NCBI GenBank assembly: GCA_027186245.1
Contig: CP114481.1
Location: 3,022,501-3,086,500 of the forward strand
Length of the DNA stretch: 64,000 nucleotides
Direction: 5' to 3'
DNA from: Coriaria nepalensis
Taxonomy: Eukaryota > Streptophyta > Magnoliopsida > Cucurbitales > Coriariaceae
Shown: piece after piece, positions 11,470-24,855 of the stretch
Numbering within the stretch: the stretch's first letter is position 1
Layout of the letters: every line of letters starts with the position of its first letter
The notes under the pieces: model-generated
Seen by the model: only the letters and a program-made list of their open reading frames with translations
Told to the model about the DNA's origin: nothing
The model's database searches: none
Translations under genes and position numbers: made by a program

Positions 11470-14400
11470 TTGTTAGATTGTAAAATTTGGTTATACTCTA
11501 GTGTAGTTATGTTGCTAGTTAGGCTTTAGGAGAAATTCCTGTACAACCTATGAGTATGTAATATCACACACTCAGCGTACGAGGAAAATTACTTTGCTAG
11601 TCTGATGGTATGTAGTTTTGTGCTCGGTTCACGCAAGAATGTAGGGAAAGAGATATCGTTAGTAGGTGTAGAATGTAGAAAAGAAAACAGAGGTCTCTCT
11701 CCATCAGTTTTGTGAGATTTGAGATGTGTAATCTTTTGGGTAGAACAATATTTTACTTTTGGTGAAGAAAAGCTTTGAATGACAAATTCTTTTTATAAAA
11801 GAGGGAGAAACGAGAAGCAGTTTTATTTTTCGGTTGATTGGACTGGACTTTTTAACTCTTTATGTGTGCTTTTTGGGTACGGTTTATGACAAGGCAGGCC
11901 GACATGCAGGGCTGGCTGGCTGGCTGGCTGGCTGAAGAGTCTTGCTTACCAAGGCTTTCTTAAAGTAGTCACTTTTATAAAAAGAAACCCACTCTTTCAC
12001 TCTTGACACAGATTTGGACGTCTAAACATCTCTGTCTTGACTTAAACATGCTTTAAATTAATGCAAAGTGTTGTTGAATCATGAAAAAGTGTGATTTATG
12101 TAATTTCTTATATTAAAATAGTTTTATGAGTTTATAAGTTTAATTCACAAATTCTTTGAAGTGTAAATATATCATATTATATTATCTTATACCGGATTTT
12201 ATATATAATTATGATTAATCGATTTATAATATATCTATTTATCGAAGAATTTTTCTACTTTTCATCTTAGTTTCATAAAACATATAGTAAAGATTAATTA
12301 TATTTTAAATGAAATACATTATTTGTGTGATTTCAAGAGTGATTCTTACCGAGATTTAGTCTATAAATTATTTGTGGAACAGTCATAAGGGATATGTGAT
12401 TGGATCTGTCTATAAATTATTTGTGGATCAAATCTATGACGTTTTTTTTTTTTTTTTTTTTTTTTGATTTCAAACAATGAAATTCAATTCAATTCCTTCA
12501 TTTAAAATTAGTCTTTTACTTTTATAAAAGATATGATGAAACTTGATGGATTCAGTATAGAAGACTATAGGTGAAAACGACGCATGCATGCATGTATCAA
12601 AATAGTTGAGGAAATTAATAGACGAATAGGATCGTGCGTGTGATCGAAAGGTAGCTGGGCATTCAAGGTGATCATGACACAAACATGTCAAACAAGAGGA
12701 TGAAAACAAAGCGATGGAAGAAGTTTAGATGAAGACAGATTCTACCCTTAACTTACTGGTTATTGGGTTCAGTTTTTAATAGAAAGAGACAAAATCGCAG
12801 CCACCATTAATCGAGTACATATTGTAGTCTAGTATAGGACTGGGCAGCTTCCTCATGTCTAAAGTGGTGAAAGAGAGAGGAAGCCTATTCTCATAGTATT
12901 GTTATGAATCTTAGGGTTCTCTTTTTGCAAAATCAGGCGTTGTTTGGTGGATTTCTTTGATAGTTTAATGAAGTTTTCTAAACTACTAGTGGTAACGTTA
13001 TTATTTGTATTGCATGGGGATGGTTAATGGTATATGATTATTGGTTGTCAAAAAGCTAGTTATACTGTAATACTTACACAGAGGGCATTCAAACCTACCT
13101 ACATCGGATTTTTGTCAAAATGCTTTGTAGACTGATCCTATCGATTAAACTATATTATATATTTTATTATCAATGTACAAATGAGACAATATTCAATTAA
13201 CATGTCACGACAACAACATCAAAAATCTTGATCGTTAAATTAGATCCGACGGTTGTGAGAAGCTCCACGTCACGAAAAAGATAAATGTTTCGGCTAATTA
13301 TATTTTTGAATACAGCTATATGACGAGCCGATGACGTGGCGTGTATTTTATTCTTCGTCGAAATTTCGACTAGCGTGGTTCTTCTTCGTCGATTTCTGAA
13401 GAAACTGGAGTCCACTTTTGCTCAGTGTAGAGTTGCGAATCAGAAATCGAGCCTTTGAGAAGCTAATCGTTCTCTTTCTTCGTCGATCCTTCAAGCAGTT
13501 AACTTCGTCGAGAAGGTAAGCTCAGATTTAGGGTTTGGGTAATTTTGAAGTGATCTACAGATCCGATATGAAGAAATGCTCGATAGGAAATCTGTTCTTC
13601 AAGTGCATTCGGATTCCTAGGTAAATTCAAATTTAAGTTTTTTTTTTTTTCCCTTCCTTCTATTGATTTATAAATCTGTACTAATCAATGAGAAAAAAAT
13701 GAATGCAGATCATGGGTTCTTATTCATGATTGAATTCTAACTAGGCATTGAATCAAAATTTAAATTAATTATAAACTATAAACTATAATAATTCGTACTA
13801 AGTCACAAACTTGAATGGATCTTTCAAAGCATCAGTAGTGCCCTACAACCTTAGTGATGGCTTTGGATACCCAGCTCAAGTCCTATCCTTGCTCGCCTTT
13901 ACACGCAAAACCATGAGGAATTCGTTTCCTTTATCCGTTTTATTTATTGATTTTGTTTCATGATATGCATTCAGTCTTTCCTCAACCTCACCAATCTTAA
14001 ACGCTACTCCCTATAAAATATTTTGTTTTAATCATTGTGCCCTCCAATTCCTTTTTTTTTTTTCGATATTTGGATTTTGAAATGACAATTTTTCTTTTTA
14101 TCTTTTTTTTTTTTCAGATTCATTACTATTAACAATTATTTTCTAAGAAGCATCTTTTTTTACTTTTTGAGTAATATCTAGAAATAACACGACCGATATA
14201 GATAAAATCCGACCACATAAATTTAGGAAACAAAATATTTACGATGGTGGCTGTTAAAAATCAAAATGAAATACATGAGAATATATATATATATATATAA
14301 TTGTTATAAATAGAAGAAGAAATAAAAAATGACAATGGTGGCTGTTAAATATCGATCTCATGTCTTCTACATGATCGTGGCGGTGAAAATGATTGATTAA

Positions 14401-14586
14401 ATGATATTGGAGAAGCAATAATAAGATTAAAAGCTATACATCTAAGTACGTACGATTTTGATTCATATCATAATTAGTAATTACACTAGACTGGTATATA
14501 ATATGTATTTATATTAACCAAGATTTATTCCAGTATTGGCAAGTTTAACTAATTAATTAAGTACAAAATTTTCATATGATCTAGCT
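11470..14586. other. Intergenic region with microsatellite and UTR-like stretch
   Basis: The first few hundred bases are probably the 3' UTR of the DCAF4-type gene. A (GGCT)n microsatellite lies at 11911-11934, a run of about 25 T at 12441-12465 and an (AT)n at 14282-14300. The stretch 13430-13650 (pyrimidine-rich, then AAGGTAAGC at 13512-13520 and ATTTAGGGTTT) looks like a 5' UTR with a leader intron on the plus strand, but no coding exon follows before 14.6 kb. A short plus-strand reading near 13810-13930 looks protein-like but was not recognised. No other gene is seen. Confidence 0.5.
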
Positions 14587-14895
14587 CTACCTATTTGAAA
14601 TGGGGTTTGGACCACTTGGAACTTCATGTTCGTCGGCGCTAACATTCTCCTCTTGCCATGGCAATGGAAATCGATTTGTTGACGCAGGAGGAATATGGAC
14701 CGGGTTTGTAGCTGTCGAATCAGTTTTCATGCCAAATCTTCTTCCGCTAACTTGAACAGGTCTGTAGCTCTTCTCACTCAAATGATCTGCTTTATTATCC
14801 TTCTTAGCTATTGTCGTGGTGGTCTGGAAGAAAATGATAAGAGTAAAGATGAAGAGGGTAGGAATATATAAGGGAGAGACTGCAGTGCCAGCCAT
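14587..14895 (-). CDS. CLE41/44: CLE peptide precursor, TDIF type (CLE41/CLE44-like)
   Basis: This single-exon 102-residue protein has the build of a CLE prepropeptide. Residues 1-30 form a signal peptide with a long hydrophobic core (LYIPTLFIFTLIIFF), the middle is variable and basic, and the last residues are HEVPSGPNPISN plus a terminal Arg. That dodecapeptide (residues 90-101) is identical to TDIF, the peptide released from Arabidopsis CLE41 and CLE44. Known role of the family: the peptide, hydroxylated on its prolines, is secreted from phloem and sensed by the receptor kinase TDR/PXY in procambium, where it blocks xylem differentiation and promotes cambial division through WOX4. An out-of-frame ATG sits 4 bases upstream of the start. 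A (GA)11 tract lies about 200 bp upstream, in the likely promoter or leader. Confidence 0.93.
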   Translation of the reverse strand: MAGTAVSPLYIPTLFIFTLIIFFQTTTTIAKKDNKADHLSEKSYRPVQVSGRRFGMKTDSTATNPVHIPPASTNRFPLPWQEENVSADEHEVPSGPNPISNR

Positions 14896-15091
14896 GCATG
14901 GAAAGGATCAACGGCTATTTAATTATTTCATGAAATTAGACGAGTTAGTTGGACAGGAAATGATAGTGATCATGTGAACACTGATCAGAGCTCAAGATGG
15001 AAAAGAGATATCATAGATTAATGATGTTATTCTAAGATAGATACCTTAATCGTAGCTCTATATATGTATTATATTGAAACAAAGTATGAGT

Positions 15092-15113
15092 GAGAGAGAG
15101 AGAGAGAGAGAGA
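15092..15113. repeat. (GA)11 microsatellite upstream of CLE gene
   Basis: A run of GA dinucleotides lies about 200 bp upstream of the minus-strand CLE start. GA/CT tracts are common in plant core promoters and leaders, so it may be regulatory, but that is inference. Confidence 0.7.
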
Positions 15114-16089
15114 CGGATGATCTGAGAAAATCGAAAGAGGAAAGCAAGAGGTGGTGGACTGCTTTAGCAACTGTCTTTGAGGCTTTATGGCGATAGGAAA
15201 TGGTTTGCTTTTCTCAAGTTTAACTACGAGGCAGTGAATTTAACATATATAAAAAGGTGAAATATAACCTATATATTATTGACTGTGGGTGGGTATGGGA
15301 AATACCACTTGAATTATGAATTATGAAAATATACTATTCAAAAGGCGAGAGTTACTGTTCATCAGCTAATAAGATCAATACTAACAAGATCAAATAAATA
15401 ATAAGAAAAAAGGAAAATGGAAGGTTAATATTGAAGATAATAATACAGTCAAAGCCCAATCCAGTATCCAAGAATCCACACAGAAGCCCACTGCAAATAG
15501 TCAACCAATGGCTAGCCTAAGGAATAAAAAACATCGACATGGAAATATACACAATCATTTAGCTTAGAATCTCTCACCTTTAATTTTATTGCCGATGTAT
15601 ATGTCTGCCTATAAATATGTTGTACAAAACCCTACAACTAATCCAATGTCAAAAGATACCGCCCGGTATAATTATATGCTCATTGAATTTATTATGAATA
15701 TACCCTTTTTTTAAATAAAAATATAATTAAAAATAATAATAAATAAAGACTTTATTATGTAAATATTAGTAAAGAATATATAAATTGTTAAATTTGAGTA
15801 AGAAATTTAAAAATTATTATGTAAAATGAGATAAAATAAAAAAAATAAAATTTATAGGGACTAAAATTTTTATTGAAATACTCATCTAACCTATCTCATT
15901 TAAATGAAAGGAAACAAAAAATAAAATTTGAAATTTAGAGGAGTTGAATTGACCTAGTTGGACTGGGCGGACCATTAGATTTGAAAATGTGTCCAAGCCT
16001 AACCCATCTAAAATAGGTTGAGCCAAAAAATCTGACTCATTTTGATAGCTTTAAATCCAAGCAATTTTTTATTCTATGTCTTTCTAACT
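15114..16089. other. AT-rich intergenic region, possible LTR at right end
   Basis: No gene is seen. The last few hundred bases precede a primer-site-like TGGTATCAAAG at 16090 and may be a decayed LTR, but its edges cannot be found. Confidence 0.4.
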
Positions 16090-16560
16090 TGGTATCAAAG
16101 TTGTATAAGACTAACGTCTCTTTTTTGTTCTCTCTCAAATGATGGACTCTAATTCTACCTCAATCGAAAACAACACTTCCACCGAAAACAACACTTCCCG
16201 AACTCATCACCCTCCCCCAATTAAACATCCATCAGCAAATTCTCCTCACCGGCACAAACTATCTTCTATGGGTCTCTCAAGTTCATTCATACATTAACAG
16301 TAAGCGTCTTTTTTGCTACGTTGATGGCTCAATCACGCTACCACCCGGCTCATTCCCACCTCTGCCAAGGATCCCATTCCAATCATTAATCCGGCATACC
16401 TCCATTGATACCAACAAGATCAATTAATAATTAGTGGTATTAATTCATCTTTATGTGTTGATGTTTTGGCTTTTGTAGTAGGACAAGAAACCTCTCGTGG
16501 TGTTTTGACTCATACTTTGGCGGATATGTTCGCCACTCATTCCGCAGCCCATGCTTAACA
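16090..16560 (+). mobile_element. Ty1/copia 5' fragment: primer site and broken gag
   Basis: TGGTATCAAAG at 16090-16100 is one base off the copia primer site complementary to initiator tRNA-Met. About 40 bases later an ATG opens a Ser/Thr/Asn-rich start. After a frameshift near 16240 the frame reads LTGTNYLLWVSQVHSYINSK and CYVDGS, the conserved start of copia Gag; more shifted gag-like sequence (ETSRGVLTHTLADMF) follows near 16490-16530. No pol follows. Similarity ends before the peroxidase gene's 3' side. Confidence 0.75.
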
Positions 16561-16785
16561 AACCCGAGTCACGCTCGTCACCACAAAAAAGAACAACAAA
16601 ATTGGGTAAGCAATAATCATAACAAAGCTCCACTTTACAATGTAACATATACCAGAACAAAAATAAGTAATAATTATTATTATAAAATGAAAAAGTGCAC
16701 GTTTTTTTCTTATATGTGTTTTTTCTTAAAGGACCGTAACAGGGTCATCCAAAACAGAAGAAATTGGGTAAGTATATAAGATTGA

Positions 16786-18039
16786 TTAACGTCGTTGGCC
16801 ATTGACAAAACTACATTGGGTTCGAATCTCTCCTTCATAAGGGCCTGTGAGAACTTGAACATTCCCAAGTTTAGCCATGGAAACCCCAAACTGGTGGTAG
16901 AAGACACGGGGCTGGTGAGACAGGGCCTCGGCGATAGGTGCTGTCCTTGAATCACCATAAAGCAATGAATCAGTGGACAAGAGGCCCATCTTCTTCGGTA
17001 AATTATCAAAGTACTCATTGTCGAATTTATTTGGGGTCGTAGGATCGAAATCCACATAATCTGAGGCCCATCTGCATTTCCTCTTCAAAAAGTTCAGGTA
17101 TTTCGGATCAAGTGACGGGTCGGGTTTCCCGGATCCGGAATAGTTAAACAGCCTGTTTTGAATCACACCGCAGCTACACCTTCCAATAGTATGAGCACCT
17201 AATAACACAGAAAATAGGGCAAGGAGGAGTAAATATTATAACGTCGACCAAGAATAGATGCCAAAGCAAAGGAACTTTAAGAGTAACAATTAATTGAGAA
17301 GTATCGACGCGTATCCTACCTGAAAGAACAACCAGGTCAAGAACATTCAAACCCCATGACTGGAAATGCACAATGAGAGAAGTGATATTTTCATGACCCA
17401 TTGGAACCTGCAGGGTTTCCTTGGCAATGGAAATCGTTCCATCTCTTCTTCCATAAGGGATCATCCAATAAGGACCACCGACAAGAACAATGGCGTCTCT
17501 TGCAACTGCTGTTAAGATATCTGCACATGATACTGTTTTCGGGCATCTTTTCTCTATCTCTGTTTTTATGTCGTCGATCACTTCGTACCCTCTCAAGGTC
17601 TTGCTCACCGGAGCTCTCCTCTCACTTCCTTTGTGATTTAGAAGAATTGAAGCATCACATCCCTACTTGGATCGACCACATGCATTCAATTAAGGTCATA
17701 TTTTAGATAGATTGACAGATATATACATGCAATAACAACAAATTAGAGTTAGATATAAGTACTCACCCTAACAGCGCAGTCATGGAAGTGGAGCCTAATT
17801 AAGCTGGCGGCAAGAGTGTAATCCTTGTTAAGCCATTCTCTGAGCTTCCTGTGAATAATGCCTTCAACCTCAGGACAGCTCTGGTGATAAAAGGTGTAGG
17901 AGAGGGAGTCCTCAAAAGGTGAGAATTTCTTCAGCTTTGGAACGTATAGGCTAATCTCCTCCTCACCATCTTCTGAGGTTGAAACTAGTGGAAGAATGAC
18001 AACAATTAAGAGGACAAGAACCGATGAGTAGTACTTCAT
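16786..18039 (-). pseudogene. PRX7: Class III peroxidase, peroxidase 7-like, frameshifted
   Basis: Secreted class III peroxidases use H2O2 to oxidise phenolics in the cell wall. Three exons: 17767-18039, 17320-17663, 16786-17198. Exon 1 has a signal peptide (YSSVLVLLIVVILPLVS), the FYHQSCPEVE start and the distal haem site LIRLHFHDC. Exon 2 starts GCDASILL and includes TLRGYEVIDDIK, CPKTVSCADILTAVARDA and GGPYWMIPYGRRDG. Exon 3 continues from DLVVLSG into AHTIGRCSCG (proximal histidine) and ends with CSFVNGQRR. The wording around KTLRGYEVIDDI, LNVLDLVVLSGAHTIG and CRWASDYVDFDP matches the peroxidase 7 clade as I recall it. The break: between GCDASILL and NHKGSERRAPVSK there is one extra base (near 17637-17642), which leads to a TGA five codons on. 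Both halves are in one exon, so splicing cannot mend it. Apart from this the gene looks intact, so the break is young or a sequencing error. Confidence 0.88.
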
Positions 18040-18087
18040 TTCTGATAGGATATATCAATCTCTTCTTCTCCGTGATGGGCTAATGAT

Positions 18088-18114
18088 GATATATATATAT
18101 ATATATATATATAT
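18088..18114. repeat. (AT)n microsatellite upstream of peroxidase
   Basis: About 13 AT repeats lie 50 bp upstream of the peroxidase start codon on its promoter side. It could serve as a TATA region but may simply be a slippage tract. Confidence 0.7.
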
Positions 18115-19005
18115 GAACATGGCATACACTCTCTTTAGAAAAAGAGTCGTATTAAAGACATAATAATTAGATTATTTAGTTAGGAAACTACGTGATAGCC
18201 ACTATGTTCCCTTAAAGCAAGGAAAACGTGGCAAGAGGTAAGTAATGTATGTGGGGCAGTATCTTCTCACTCCTCCTAATATTCACATTGACCTTCAGAA
18301 TTATAAGATTAATCATTTCATTAAGTACATGATATATATTATGACCCCCCACCCTGAATTACAACAGATTATACCTAATGAGACATTCCGAATCTTTGAG
18401 TTTTGGTTTTTCTAATCTTATTTTTTATATTATATATAAAATAAATATTTAAATAATACTATAGATAAATAGTGTTCGCAGTCATTGCCTGTCTCTCTAT
18501 AATCTTGCATCCTACAATAGGTTGATAGTTTAGGTCACAATTTCTTATAACGATGTATCTAGTTATACATATCTCCAAGTTTGGATTCTTTTTTTCTGTT
18601 CTTTTATTCGCACGTTATTTCATGATAACGGTAGTGAGCCCCACACGTAACTTGTACCAATGAAACATGATGGGTCCCACATTTACTTGGTACGTACGTA
18701 CGTACGTACGTTGAGGACTTTTCCTGTCAAACATACGGTGACTAGAAATGTGGTTACTTTATGGAAGCAATCTTGCTAAAGATGGGATTGTAGCATCAAA
18801 ATTACACAGATGATTTGAACTTATTAATGGAGGCAGCACCTTGCTTTGTACTCGGAAACACCCCAAGCATATATGAAACAAAACAAAAAAAGCTGGAAAG
18901 TTCCCAGTATTCTTAAGCAAATTTTCGGATTAATACAAGCCAAAAAAGTGTCTTTAAAGTCTACATTCTCAACCAGCCTGAAAACTCCGATAGCCATGGC
19001 GTCAA
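18115..19005. other. Intergenic region; (TACG)n tract and probable 3' UTR
   Basis: The region holds the peroxidase upstream sequence, a (TACG)5 tract at 18691-18711 and, from roughly 18840 to 19005, the likely 3' UTR of the minus-strand complex I gene. No other gene is seen. Confidence 0.5.
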
Positions 19006-21783
<2,778 letters not shown>

Positions 21784-22080
21784 CTCTTCTCTCTCTCTAC
21801 TTTTTCGTTCTTCCCTGTTATGCTCTTCAATTTGTTTCTCAGTCAGCTAAACCGCTACAGCATTTGATATGTCCAAGAGACTATTTTAAAAATTATCATT
21901 CGATACTTATTTTACTAAATACTTTTCATCTTCAATTTTTCTTTTTTTATCATTTTAAAATTTAAAAAATATAAAAATATAAAATTACAGGTAAACTTTA
22001 GCATAACTTATTATATTTATTATCTTAAATTACAAAAATCTCAAATCGGCATTCACTATTTTCTATTTTTCTATTCGTTT
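21784..22080. other. AT-rich upstream region of complex I gene
   Basis: It should contain the promoter and 5' UTR (CT-rich 21784-21805) of the minus-strand complex I subunit gene. Nothing else is recognised. Confidence 0.4.
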
Positions 22081-22260
22081 AACTCTAATCAAAATCTTCT
22101 TCTCTCCAAAATTTAGATTAACTTACTATATTTATTATTTCTTAAATTACCAAAGTAGAGAATAGTAAACTTTAGACTAACTTATTATATCTATTATTTC
22201 TTAAATTACCAAAATTTCAAATTGGTATTTACTATTCTCTATTTTTTTATTCGTTTCACT
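22000..22260. repeat. Tandem duplication of about 120-bp AT-rich unit
   Basis: The segment AACTTATTATATTTATTAT...TTAAATTACAAAA...CTATTTTTCTATTCGTTT near 22008-22090 recurs near 22170-22260, with a partial copy between them near 22120-22165. Together with the next entry it forms the left part of a dispersed repeat. Confidence 0.6.
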
Positions 22261-22650
22261 CTAACCGAAATATTCTTCCTTCCTCTTCTCACTCACTCGG
22301 CAACTTCATTCTTATCTTACTCGACTGTTATGGAGAATAATTCATTAGAAGAATAAGAAAATAACACGTTATATTTTGAATTTGAATAAATTATTATATG
22401 ATTTAGAGTTTAAATTTAAATTTGAGTTATGAGTGTGGTGGCTCTGGTGTGAATCAAATCTCACGAGTCGGTCTGTCTGAGATGCGCATATCGATATGTG
22501 AGATGTTGGTTTATGCATTTTAGACCAATATCTCACATGTCGGTCTGTGCGTCTTAGATCAACATCTCCAATATCAATTTGGGATCTTAGATATCGGTAT
22601 GAGGCCTCAAATGTCGGTATATACATCTTAGACTAATATCTCAGATTTAG
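22240..22650. repeat. Dispersed repeat, copy 1
   Basis: The stretch from CGTTTCACTCTAACCGAAAT through TTCACTCACTCGGCAACTTC and ATTTTGAATTTGAATAAATT to GATTTAGAGTTTAAATTTAA recurs in the same orientation at about 38785-38970 with perhaps 80% identity. Both copies continue into a degenerate short tandem motif built on ATATCTCACATGTCGGTCTG-like words (here 22450-22640). It codes for nothing visible and is probably part of an unclassified transposon. Confidence 0.7.
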
Positions 22651-22859
22651 TGTATAATACTCTCTAGTTTTTTGTAAATCCTATTGCTTTTTATTATTTT
22701 TTTTATAAATAAATTGAAATTTTCCTTTTCATTATTTTCAAGATGAACTATCAATTAAACTTTATTGTGTTCTTAAACCGGAGAAACATTTTTCATCGTT
22801 TCTCGCATTCTTGGATTTTTCTGGCTCTATTTTGCTATTCCAATCTCATTCTTGGTCAT

Positions 22860-23260
22860 GAATTTCATTGCTAGGTGTCTTATGGAGACTCCTTTCAATG
22901 CGACTACTAAGGTCTTCCTAATATCATACTATATTTGAAGGGGATGTTTGCTATAAAAAATTCCGCCATAATAGTTGCTTGAAAGGTTCTTCGCCTATCA
23001 TCCTTGGGAGCTCGATCATTCCTTCTAGATAAACTAACCTTTATGAGATCCCTAATAATGTGATTTTTTACCTCCGTAGCTTGGTGTTGATTATGCCAAT
23101 CTTTTAGAAAGTAGATAACATGATGACATCTATTGAACTCCCTATACCGACCAAGACCCTATGAATCAAGGTTATTGCTATGTTTGCTATTATGACCAGG
23201 GAATCATTATGAGAAAATATGACTCATTTGTCGTAAACGCTGTCAAACGTAATACTCGCA
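22860..23260 (-). pseudogene. Ty3/gypsy aspartic protease remnant
   Basis: Minus-strand sequence near 23120-23180 reads IHRVLVGIGSSIDVIM, in place of the LVDxGSSxxV active site of plant gypsy (Athila/Tat-like) proteases. FSHNDSLVI lies before it, and ELPRMIGEEPFK and MILGRP lie after it in shifted frames, matching the usual order of conserved words in these elements. Stops and shifts interrupt it and the catalytic Asp has become Gly, so it is dead. No reverse transcriptase or LTR was recognised nearby. Confidence 0.65.
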
Positions 23261-24855
23261 TCTCAGTAAGGTATTGCATAGGCTAGTGAATAGACATCAA
23301 CTTGTGCTACTTCCTATATCCATTCCTTTCTCTTCCCCATTGAGTCCCAACCCTCTAGTCCTCCTACAATCTGTAAGTCGGTAAATCTTTACAAACTCGG
23401 AGTGGAAGTAGTATTTGAAAAAGTTGACTTCTAGATTCTCGATTCAACTGGACTATCCAAAATCCAAATTGATGCACATAAACAAAGTAATCCAAATTTT
23501 TTGTTCAATTATTTTCTTTAAACAAACTAGAAAACCATCAAGAGAGGGAGGTAAGGACATAAGAGGTATAACAAGCAACCATTCCTCCAAAAGTAGGGTT
23601 TTCACTCTCTCTTCAATTCCAAAATTACGGTTTTCACTCTATCTTTAATTTAGCCACAAACCTCCATCAGCTACCTCATGCCGTTGCCATTTATTCAGTT
23701 GGTTACCCGGCTTCCACTAGTATCCACACATAGAACAACTATAGGTTTGTTTCTAACTTAGTTCTTCTTTACTCATGAGATTCTAAGCGGGAAAAGATTC
23801 TTGGATGATAAGAAGGCTCTCTCTCACACACACACACATGTGGGGGAAACAAATGATGATTTGGGACCTTAGGGTTTATATGTATTCCTTTTATAAGGGA
23901 TGCATCTTGGTCTCTAGGCTCAAGTAGGGCCTCCAAGGCCCACTCCCCTTTAATGAGTGAATTGTTATTTTTGATGGTTGGGCTTATAGTGTCTTGCTGC
24001 TCAAACTTGATGCGATTCAATTCTCTAGACTTTTAATTATCGAGAAGTTTGACATTCTCCAAGATCGGTGTCATTGATGCCGAAATTTGCTCCAAAATTG
24101 TGTCTTTAACCGATCAAACTTGCAAGATAGAAAACACTAAATGAGTATATGAGTTACGACCTATAACCCATTTTTGATATTTAATTCAATAATTTGATTA
24201 AAGTGATAGATTTCCTAAATAGTAGAGTTATAAGGTATTTATAAGACTTACCTGATAATCTTTTAAGATTAAGAGTCATAAAATTATTTACTCGATGTAA
24301 TTCAATCATATTTTATATAGTTTAAAATAAATAAAATGTAAAAAGTAATTTGAGTTTCTTACTTCCTTATTTTACAAACTAAAATTTTCAGATTTTATAA
24401 TTTTCATATAAGACAAGCTCATTCGTGATTGTTAATTGTTATGACATGCGAGTTGGTTTGGATTTGTGATTGTTCCATTCCGCAATTTATTACTTCATAA
24501 AACGACGTTACCGTCTTATGGAGAGAGACGCGTAAGCAATTTCATTTTGTCTTCTCGTTCATTTCATTATTTGATAATTTTCTTTTTTAATTTATTTAAC
24601 ATCCAAAATTCAAAATAGAAAAAGGGGGTTGTTAATATAAACGTGATTTATACCGAAAGCAAATATCGAAGAGACGGAATTAATTTGTCCTCTGATTGTT
24701 TGTTCTTCTTTCTCCATAATTCTTCATTTCACACAGAGCTAAAGCTTCCAACCTTCTACAACCTTCTACAACCTTCAGCTTCCGTATCGCTCTTTCTCTC
24801 TCTCTCTCCCTCTCTCCTCTCCCCCACTCTCTCTCTGTAAAAATCTACCAGAAAA
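23261..24855. other. Intergenic region and promoter/leader of GALS copy 1
   Basis: Nothing recognised at 23261-24600 except an (AC)n tract at about 23824-23839. The likely leader lies at 24640-24855 and ends in a CT-rich tract (24790-24838) just before the start codon, as in the second gene copy at 35894-35905. Confidence 0.5.

Noticed and set aside
12470..12709. Minus-strand frame of 79 codons
   Set aside because: It overlaps a poly-T tract edge, has no recognisable motif and no conserved-looking context.
13197..13415. Minus-strand frame of 72 codons
   Set aside because: It overlaps a region that looks like the 5' leader of a plus-strand transcript, and its composition (CGTCGAAG words) explains the open frame.
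23769..24020. Minus-strand 83-codon frame with Cys/His
   Set aside because: It runs through an (AC)n microsatellite, which creates the apparent residues; no family match.
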